Shown in pieces: positions 1-5,368 of a stretch of DNA of 11,275 nucleotides (position 1 is its first letter; every line of letters starts with the position of its first letter). Below the pieces are notes generated by a model. It saw only the letters and a program-made list of their open reading frames with translations. It was not told where the DNA came from and searched no databases. The position numbers were made by a program, and so were the translations under genes. Source of the stretch: Bacteroidaceae bacterium (GTDB taxonomy: Bacteria; Bacteroidota; Bacteroidia; Bacteroidales; Bacteroidaceae); the NCBI GenBank assembly GCA_017558165.1, contig JAFYWE010000050.1, positions 1 through 11,275 on the forward strand, read 5' to 3'.

Positions 1-22
1 ACACCCTATTTTTGCTCTATAA

Positions 23-72
23 AAAACTTAACGATATAAATTTAAACAGCTTCTTATTTCCGTTTAAGTTTT
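23..72 (-). terminator. possible weak terminator after helicase gene
   Basis: Just past the helicase stop codon, the minus strand can pair an arm at 61-72 with an arm at 23-33 (11 bp with one bulged base), followed on that strand by a run of six T. The loop is long (about 27 nt) and the stem is AT-rich, so this is only a candidate for an intrinsic terminator. Confidence 0.3.
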
Positions 73-85
73 CACCTTCCCATAT

Positions 86-1513
86 TCACCTTTCAGTTTT
101 CCAGTTCACAAGATACAGTTTCTCCGTCGCGCGTGTAAAGGCCGTATATAGCCAACGATAATAGTCGGCAGTCATCATATCCTCGGTGACATACCCCTGG
201 TCCAAGAACACATTGCACCACTGGCCACCCTGAGCCTTGTGACAGGTGACGGCATAGCCGTATTTCATCTGTATTGCATTATAATAAGGATTGTTGCGTA
301 TCTGCTCCATACGCTTGCGCTTCGAACGGATTTCGGGGTAATCCTCCCACACGGCCATGAACAGACGCTCGCTCTCCTCCCGCGTCAGCGACGGCGACTC
401 GCTCATGAGGGTATCGAGCATGATCATTACATCAATCTCACAATCCTCATAATCCATGAGCGACAGCGTTACATTGGCATAGCGGAAACCGTACATCTCC
501 TCGACACCGCCCACGCGCACTATGCGCGCCACATCGCCGTTGGCAATGAAGTCAATCTTGTCGAGCAGAGCCTTGTCTTCCTTACCCAGCACCTCACGCC
601 AATAGTAGTTATTCTTTACCACCATGAGCATATCGCCACGGTTCAGTTCCTCCTCACGGTAGAGGATGCGACGGCGTATGCCCTCATTATAAACATTGGC
701 GCGCTTGTTCGAGCGGCACAGTATTATGGTCTCCTCCACCCCCACCGACGAATAGCTGCCCTCAATGGCCTCAATAAGCTCCTCACCCGTCACCACGCAG
801 ATATCAGCGAAGCCCTTGAGCCTGACCTTCGGCATGAATCCGTTCTCGCCGTTGCGTATTATGTCACGCAACATGGTGGCGTTATGGAGTATTCCCGAAC
901 CGTCGAGCTGGCGCACCACCTGGGTAAGCTCTACACGTGTGACATCAAGGAACATGGAGCGCAGGTAATCGGCAGAAAGAGCCGGTGACAACACGTCACC
1001 CACAGGAGGAAGCTGTGCAGTATCACCCAACAACAGCATCGAGCACCCCCTTCCCGAGTAGACAAACTCTATAAGATCATCGAGCAGAGCACCGGTACCG
1101 AACCCGGTACTGCCACCGTTCGCAATCATCGAAGCCTCATCCACAATGAACAGCGTGTTCACCGCCCTGTTCTCCATAAGTACGAACTGTGAACCGTTCA
1201 GAATTGACTTCTGACGATATATCCATTTGTGGATGGTGTATGCACTCTTGCCCGAATAGGACGAGAACACCTTCGCCGCCCTGCCCGTAGGAGCAAGCAG
1301 CACACACCTTCTCTCGAGCTGCGCCATGGTCTTCACAAGCGCCGAGACGAGTGTGGTCTTTCCCGTTCCGGCATATCCGCACAGCATGAATACCTTACGG
1401 TCATCGGCCGAGAGAATGAATTCCGAAATCTTTTCAAGAGAATTTTCCTGTTCAGCTGTTGGATTGAAAGGAAAATTTGATTTAATTTGCGAAGCTAAAT
1501 ATCTATTTATCAC
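86..1513 (-). CDS. RecD-like SF1B DNA helicase (AAA family ATPase)
   Basis: A 475-residue cytoplasmic ATPase, expected to unwind DNA 5' to 3' like RecD/RecD2. Visible motifs in order: Walker A GYAGTGKTT (46-54), motif Ia APTGRAA (74-80), Walker B IVDEAS (123-128), motif III GDTAQLPPVG (163-172), VVRQ (199-202), a C-terminal UvrD_C_2-like part with YAVTCHKAQGGQW (420-432), and motif VI YTAFTRATEKLYLV (456-469). All core motifs are intact. It lacks the long N-terminal region of RecD2 and has no RecB or RecC partner here, so it is probably the stand-alone helicase common in Bacteroidales. The start is GTG at 1513, because an AGG lies six bases upstream and the next in-frame ATG falls only just before the Walker A loop. 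It is divergent from the 1609 gene with 95 bp between them. Family assignment is secure; the repair or recombination role is inferred. Confidence 0.93.
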   Translation of the reverse strand: MINRYLASQIKSNFPFNPTAEQENSLEKISEFILSADDRKVFMLCGYAGTGKTTLVSALVKTMAQLERRCVLLAPTGRAAKVFSSYSGKSAYTIHKWIYRQKSILNGSQFVLMENRAVNTLFIVDEASMIANGGSTGFGTGALLDDLIEFVYSGRGCSMLLLGDTAQLPPVGDVLSPALSADYLRSMFLDVTRVELTQVVRQLDGSGILHNATMLRDIIRNGENGFMPKVRLKGFADICVVTGEELIEAIEGSYSSVGVEETIILCRSNKRANVYNEGIRRRILYREEELNRGDMLMVVKNNYYWREVLGKEDKALLDKIDFIANGDVARIVRVGGVEEMYGFRYANVTLSLMDYEDCEIDVMIMLDTLMSESPSLTREESERLFMAVWEDYPEIRSKRKRMEQIRNNPYYNAIQMKYGYAVTCHKAQGGQWCNVFLDQGYVTEDMMTADYYRWLYTAFTRATEKLYLVNWKTER

Positions 1514-1537
1514 TTTTTACCTATAAAAAATATGTAT

Positions 1538-1561
1538 ATAAAAACGTATTTTCGTTTTTAT
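1538..1561. promoter_or_regulatory. 9-bp perfect inverted repeat in divergent promoter region
   Basis: The arms ATAAAAACG (1538-1546) and CGTTTTTAT (1553-1561) are perfect complements around a 6-nt spacer. The repeat ends five bases before the -7-like element at 1566-1573 and lies between the divergent helicase and 1609 genes, where an operator could act on either. It is short and AT-rich, so chance is possible. Confidence 0.3.
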
Positions 1562-1565
1562 TTCT

Positions 1566-1573
1566 TATTTTTG
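1566..1573 (+). promoter_or_regulatory. -7 promoter element (TAnnTTTG) for the 1609 operon
   Basis: TATTTTTG matches the Bacteroidota sigma-ABfr -7 consensus TAnnTTTG exactly and lies 35 bases before the ATG at 1609, leaving a leader of roughly 25-30 nt. No clear TTTG -33 element is seen at the expected spacing. Element match is direct; promoter activity is inferred. Confidence 0.6.
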
Positions 1574-1608
1574 CGACACGAAAGTACATAATAAAAAAAT
1601 ATAGAACA

Positions 1609-2481
1609 ATGAAAAACGTATTAAAAGTTGTTTTGCTTCTTGCGGCAGCAGGCTTGGTATTCATCTGCTATCGCAGTGTAATGAACCCCATTGAATTCAA
1701 GGAGGTAAGAGAGCAGAGAGAAGAGGTAGTAATCAAGCGCCTTGTAGACATCAAGAAAGCTCAGGAGGAGTACTACACTCAGAACAACAGGTATGCCGAC
1801 GATTTCGAGACACTCATCGATTTCGTAAAGAATGGCCGCAAGGGTGTCGTAAGAAAGATCTACGAGCTCAACGACGAGCAGCAGGCATACCTCCTCACAT
1901 ACGTTAACGACTATATCAAGAAGGAGAACAAGAAGAAGAGACCAAGCGAGAGACTTGAGGAGTACCACGGCCTCACAAGCAACCAGTCAGACTCTGTATT
2001 CCTGACAATCCTTGCAAAGGCACAGGAGACAAACGACTGGAAGGTATTCAAGGATATCGAGGCAAAGAAGGGTCCACACCAGACATTGGAGCTCAAGGAG
2101 TTCAGCCGTGACACAACTTGGGTAAACCTCCGCGACACATTGTACCACAATCCTAACTACCCTGCAGACTCTCTCGAGATCATCCCATTCACTGACGGCG
2201 AGAAGTTCGTTATGGAGACAAGCGGTATGAGCGGTACAGGTGCCTTGTTCGAGGCTTACGCAGACAGCCGTCTCTACCTCTTGGGTATCAATGAGCAGGA
2301 GCTCGACAACTACTTGCTCGAGGTAAAGAAGAACAACCGTCCTATCAGAAAGGAGTATCAGAAGGACAGCCTCGGTATCACATTGCGCGACGTTGAGGGT
2401 AAAGAGATCTTTGATGTGATTCCTTGCCTCAAGATTGGTGACAAGCGTATTCCTAACAAGAATGTAGGTAACTGGGAGTAA
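1609..2481 (+). CDS. membrane-anchored protein with pilin-like N-terminus
   Basis: A 290-residue protein with no family I can name. Residues 5-21 form one hydrophobic segment with no lipobox or clear signal-peptidase site, so it is probably an inner-membrane anchor with the rest in the periplasm. Residues 30-75 form a charged amphipathic helix (REQREEVVIKRLVDIKKAQ, then EEYYTQNNRYAD) that resembles the AxxxYYxxNxxYP-type region behind the N-terminal helix of type IV pilins and GspG-like pseudopilins. The classical G/FxxxE prepilin-peptidase site is absent. Residues 95-125 are rich in Lys and Glu; the C-terminal half is mixed alpha/beta. Lys and Glu are mostly AAG and GAG and codon use is restricted, which suggests high expression. 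It has its own promoter and is followed three bases later by the DUF3822 gene. The pilin resemblance is pattern-based and tentative. Confidence 0.85.
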   Translation: MKNVLKVVLLLAAAGLVFICYRSVMNPIEFKEVREQREEVVIKRLVDIKKAQEEYYTQNNRYADDFETLIDFVKNGRKGVVRKIYELNDEQQAYLLTYVNDYIKKENKKKRPSERLEEYHGLTSNQSDSVFLTILAKAQETNDWKVFKDIEAKKGPHQTLELKEFSRDTTWVNLRDTLYHNPNYPADSLEIIPFTDGEKFVMETSGMSGTGALFEAYADSRLYLLGINEQELDNYLLEVKKNNRPIRKEYQKDSLGITLRDVEGKEIFDVIPCLKIGDKRIPNKNVGNWE

Positions 2482-2484
2482 TTG

Positions 2485-3288
2485 ATGAACGTAACCAACA
2501 TACTAGATACAACATTATCCATTCGTATAAGTACGAATGGATTTTGTTTTTGCAGCTATTCCCCATCACAACCCGATTCGCTTAGATACCACTTCCACCC
2601 CACCGAGGACGACAAGAGCCTTGCCGTGAACCTGCGCAAGGCAATAGACAGTTGCCCGTTGGTAAACAAGGATGACACGCAACAGGTAAAGGTCATAATC
2701 GAGACAACGGAATACACCGTAATCCCTGCCGAATATGACAACAAGAAGGACTACAAGGTCTATTACCGATGCTGCTTCCCCAAAAGCGATAGCAACATCG
2801 AGATTATCCCTAACAGGCTCACGGCACAGGGCTTTACGGTAATTTTTCCTGTAGAGCGTGGTGTATATGAGGTACTGCAGAGTCTCGGCGAGGTGACCTA
2901 CTACACCCCGGCAAGCATACTTATGGGCTACATGACCCGCAAACCGTTCCCCGAGGAGAACTATATGTTGGCATACATACAGCAGGAGTATTCGCTCCTC
3001 ATCCCCGTAAGGGAAGGCAAGATAGGGCTCACCAACATATTCAGGAGCAAGAGCCAGGAGGACCACCTCTTTTATATGCTGAGCATATGGAAGGAGCAGG
3101 GATTCTCGCAGACCGAGGATACCCTTTACCTATGTGGCAACAAGAGCGTCGAGGAGATGCAGCTGCTGATATCGCGTTTCATCAAGAACCGCAAAAGAAT
3201 AAACCCCAATGAACTGTTCCCGGCGACCCTGCTGAACAGGATAGAAGGAATACCATTTGACTTGCAAGCACTTATACTATGCGAATAA
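2485..3288 (+). CDS. DUF3822 family protein
   Basis: A 267-residue soluble protein of the Bacteroidota-specific DUF3822 family, recognised from its N-terminus (LDTTLSIRISTNGFCFC, residues 7-23), overall length and position directly before rsmD. From memory, a structural-genomics structure of a B. thetaiotaomicron homologue showed an actin-like ATPase fold; I cannot verify this here and its function is unknown. I start at ATG 2485 rather than TTG 2482, which lies directly after the preceding stop. The short spacing to the previous gene and the 10-nt overlap with rsmD indicate co-transcription and translational coupling. A terminator-like hairpin lies within codons 11-23. There is no signal peptide or membrane segment. 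A role beside RsmD in ribosome maturation, or beside the pilin-like protein, would be guesswork. Confidence 0.85.
   Translation: MNVTNILDTTLSIRISTNGFCFCSYSPSQPDSLRYHFHPTEDDKSLAVNLRKAIDSCPLVNKDDTQQVKVIIETTEYTVIPAEYDNKKDYKVYYRCCFPKSDSNIEIIPNRLTAQGFTVIFPVERGVYEVLQSLGEVTYYTPASILMGYMTRKPFPEENYMLAYIQQEYSLLIPVREGKIGLTNIFRSKSQEDHLFYMLSIWKEQGFSQTEDTLYLCGNKSVEEMQLLISRFIKNRKRINPNELFPATLLNRIEGIPFDLQALILCE
2517..2551 (+). terminator. terminator-like hairpin inside start of DUF3822 gene
   Basis: The arms ATCCATTCGTA (2517-2527) and TACGAATGGAT (2532-2542) make a perfect 11-bp stem with a TAAG loop, followed at once by TTTTGTTTTT, the layout of an intrinsic terminator. It begins 36 bases after the stop of the 1609 gene but lies inside the DUF3822 reading frame, encoding SIRISTNG followed by FCFC. 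It may terminate or attenuate transcription after the first gene unless ribosomes translate through it. The structure is direct; termination is inferred. Confidence 0.5.
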
Positions 3289-3821
3289 TAAGCGGAAAAT
3301 ACAAAGGACGCCATTTTGACGTTCCACGCAACTTCAAGGCACGTCCTACAACAGATTTTGCAAAGGAGAACCTTTTCAACATCCTCAACAACATCATAGA
3401 CTTTGAGGAGTGCGATGCTCTTGACCTCTTCTCGGGCACGGGAAGCATAAGCCTCGAGCTCCTTTCAAGAGGATGCAGGAGCGTATGCTCGGTAGAGATG
3501 GACTCACTGCACTTCAGCCACCTCAGGAAGTGCGTACAGACACTTGGCGACGAGAACTGGCGTATCGTGCGTGACGACGTGTTCCGTTACATACGCCGTT
3601 GCACCGGCAGTTACGACCTCGTATTTGCCGACCCGCCATACGCCTTGAAAGAGCTCAAGGACATTCCTGGGCTTGTACTTGAAGGCAATATGCTCAAGGA
3701 GGATGGCATCCTTGTCTTCGAACACGGCAAGGATTACGATTTCAGCGAGCACCCCAACTTCTTCAGGCACATCGCCTACGGAAGTGTAAACTTTAGTTTC
3801 TTCAAGAAAAACGCTGAATAA
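3279..3821 (+). CDS. rsmD: 16S rRNA (guanine(966)-N(2))-methyltransferase RsmD
   Basis: A 180-residue SAM-dependent methyltransferase that in E. coli methylates N2 of G966 in 16S rRNA during 30S assembly. Evidence: MRIISGKYKGR at the N-terminus and RPTTD (22-26), both typical of RsmD; SAM-binding motif I DLFSGTGSISLE (49-60); acidic residue E73 at the end of the second strand; and the catalytic motif IV DPPY (118-121). Length fits the family (about 180-200). The ATG lies 10 nt inside the end of the DUF3822 gene, so translation is probably coupled. It is the last gene of the run and is followed nine bases later by a strong hairpin. No key residue is missing. Confidence 0.95.
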   Translation: MRIISGKYKGRHFDVPRNFKARPTTDFAKENLFNILNNIIDFEECDALDLFSGTGSISLELLSRGCRSVCSVEMDSLHFSHLRKCVQTLGDENWRIVRDDVFRYIRRCTGSYDLVFADPPYALKELKDIPGLVLEGNMLKEDGILVFEHGKDYDFSEHPNFFRHIAYGSVNFSFFKKNAE

Positions 3822-3829
3822 AGATAATC

Positions 3830-3860
3830 AAAAGCGGAGAGCAGCATGCTCCCCGCTTTT
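3830..3860. terminator. bidirectional intrinsic terminator between rsmD and cls
   Basis: A 14-bp stem with one mismatch: the arm AAAAGCGGAGAGCA (3830-3843) pairs with TGCTCCCCGCTTTT (3847-3860). The A-run at one side and T-run at the other fit termination in both directions. It sits between the convergent rsmD and cardiolipin synthase stops, 8 bases after the first and 3 bases past the second. Confidence 0.85.
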
Positions 3861-3863
3861 ACT

Positions 3864-5306
3864 TTATAGCAATGGCGACAACAGTCGCGCAACAGACTCC
3901 AGACACCGTTCCTTTAACGATCGCTTGGCGAAAGTAGAGAGTGAGAGTTGTCTGCAACACCTGGCCTCATCAAGGAACTTTTCCTTGAGTGCGCAGGCCA
4001 CCTTACGGCTGTACACGAATGCCGAAACCTCGAAATTATAATAGAAACTACGGAAATCAAGATTCATTGAACCCACTGATGAGAGGTTGTCATCACACAC
4101 CATAGTCTTGCTATGCAAAAACCCTTGATTATATAAATACACCTTTACACCCGCTTTCATTATATCGACAAGGTACGACCTTGATGCATAGTCCACAACC
4201 CGGTTGTCGGAGCGCTCGGGTATCATGAGCCTCACATCCACCCCGGACATTGCCGCACTCTTGAGTGCAAGCAGGAAGGCGCCACCCGGCATGAAATACG
4301 GTGTCTGCAGATAGACATAGTTCCTGGCCATGGATAGCGCCTTTATCATGCCCACCATGGCCGAACGCACCTCGCCAACCGGGTTCGACTGTACAACCTG
4401 CACAAGAGCCTCATTACCCGATGACAGTTGCGGAAAATAACGTTTGCCGCACACAAGCGTACGGTTCGCGAAGTACCAGTCAACAAGGAACGATGACTGC
4501 AACCCGTGCACGGCTGTGCCGCGCAACATTATCATGGTATCTCGCCAATCGCCCCACTCCACTCCCTTGAGATACCTGTCGGCGATGTTGCATCCACCCA
4601 CAAAACCCACCTTACCGTCAATGACAACCACCTTGCGGTGATTACGGTAGTTCACCCTGTTTGTCAGCAACGGAAAGCGCACCTTCATGAACGACTCCAC
4701 ATAGACCCCGGCACAGCGCATTGTCTCAAAAAACTCCTTGCTTACCTTCCAACAGCCTACACTGTCATATATCACACGCACCTCTACGCCCTCGCTTGCC
4801 TTCGCCATAAGATGCTCACGCAACAGGACACCGAACTCGTCGTCCTCAATTATGTAGAACTGTATGTGTATATGTTCCTTTGCGGCATCGATCTCATCAT
4901 ACAATGCCTTGGCAAACTCCTTAGTGGACCTGAACACACATACATCGCTCGCACCCACAAGACAGGCCGAGGAGGAGTTCCTGAGATAATTGACCAACGG
5001 TTCATATCCCTGCGGGACATCAGCCTGATTGTCGGCATCGTCATTCAGCTGGCGCCGTTGCTGTATCTGCGTGAGCATGCGACGCCCTATCATCCTCTCC
5101 TTACGCGTATCTCGCCCGAAGAAGAAATAGAGCAGGAGCCCGAGTACCGGCAGGAACAGGAGTACCAGTATCCATGCAAGCGTCTTGACAGCATCGCGGT
5201 TGTTGAGTACAACCCGCACCATCACCATAAGCGCCACAATGCAATATGTCCAGTACAACACAACCATAGCCAAATGAGTTACTCCCGCGAATATAACGAT
5301 AAACAT
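3864..5306 (-). CDS. cls: cardiolipin synthase (phospholipase D superfamily)
   Basis: A 480-residue inner-membrane enzyme that condenses two phosphatidylglycerol molecules to cardiolipin and glycerol. Numbered from ATG 5306: two hydrophobic segments (about 13-34 and 43-63, the second ending LLLYFFFGRDTRKER, typical of the PLDc_N domain), then two PLD domains with complete HKD motifs: H223-x-K225-x4-D230 followed by GGCNIADRY, and H398-x-K400-x4-D405 followed by SVGSMNLDFRS. LQTPYFMPG (333-341) is also typical. Length matches ClsA (486). The start is uncertain: TTG 5321 falls inside the upstream hairpin, ATG 5306 abuts it, and ATG 5267 has a GGGAG 14 bases upstream and a TATATTCG (-7-like, one mismatch) at 5295-5288. 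It may depend on readthrough from the outer-membrane gene, or on this weak promoter. Confidence 0.93.
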   Translation of the reverse strand: MFIVIFAGVTHLAMVVLYWTYCIVALMVMVRVVLNNRDAVKTLAWILVLLFLPVLGLLLYFFFGRDTRKERMIGRRMLTQIQQRRQLNDDADNQADVPQGYEPLVNYLRNSSSACLVGASDVCVFRSTKEFAKALYDEIDAAKEHIHIQFYIIEDDEFGVLLREHLMAKASEGVEVRVIYDSVGCWKVSKEFFETMRCAGVYVESFMKVRFPLLTNRVNYRNHRKVVVIDGKVGFVGGCNIADRYLKGVEWGDWRDTMIMLRGTAVHGLQSSFLVDWYFANRTLVCGKRYFPQLSSGNEALVQVVQSNPVGEVRSAMVGMIKALSMARNYVYLQTPYFMPGGAFLLALKSAAMSGVDVRLMIPERSDNRVVDYASRSYLVDIMKAGVKVYLYNQGFLHSKTMVCDDNLSSVGSMNLDFRSFYYNFEVSAFVYSRKVACALKEKFLDEARCCRQLSLSTFAKRSLKERCLESVARLLSPLL

Positions 5307-5347
5307 TAAAAGAGGATACAAAATGAGTCATTTTGTATCCTCTTTTA
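5307..5347 (-). terminator. 20-bp perfect inverted repeat terminator
   Basis: Positions 5307-5326 and 5328-5347 are exact complements around a single central base; in practice the loop would be the central 3-7 bases (TGAGTCA). A-rich and T-rich ends flank a GC-containing GAGGATAC/GTATCCTC core, so it can act as an intrinsic terminator either way. It lies 21 bases past the stop of the outer-membrane barrel gene and ends one base before the cardiolipin synthase ATG. Confidence 0.8.
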
Positions 5348-5368
5348 TAATGTTTTCACATTCCCTTA

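Noticed and set aside
7..14. TATTTTTG as a plus-strand promoter at the left edge
   Set aside because: No plus-strand gene follows it before 1609; an AT-rich chance match is more likely.
239..988. Long plus-strand open frame opposite the helicase gene
   Set aside because: It is the antisense shadow of a helicase gene with all motifs intact; the His/Leu-rich product has no recognisable domain.
4506..5309. Plus-strand open frame opposite cardiolipin synthase
   Set aside because: Antisense shadow of a gene with both HKD motifs; no ribosome site or family resemblance.
5323..5331. TGAGTCA-centred palindrome as a regulator site or recombination site
   Set aside because: It is just the loop of a terminator-like perfect inverted repeat; no recombinase gene or second copy is in the window.
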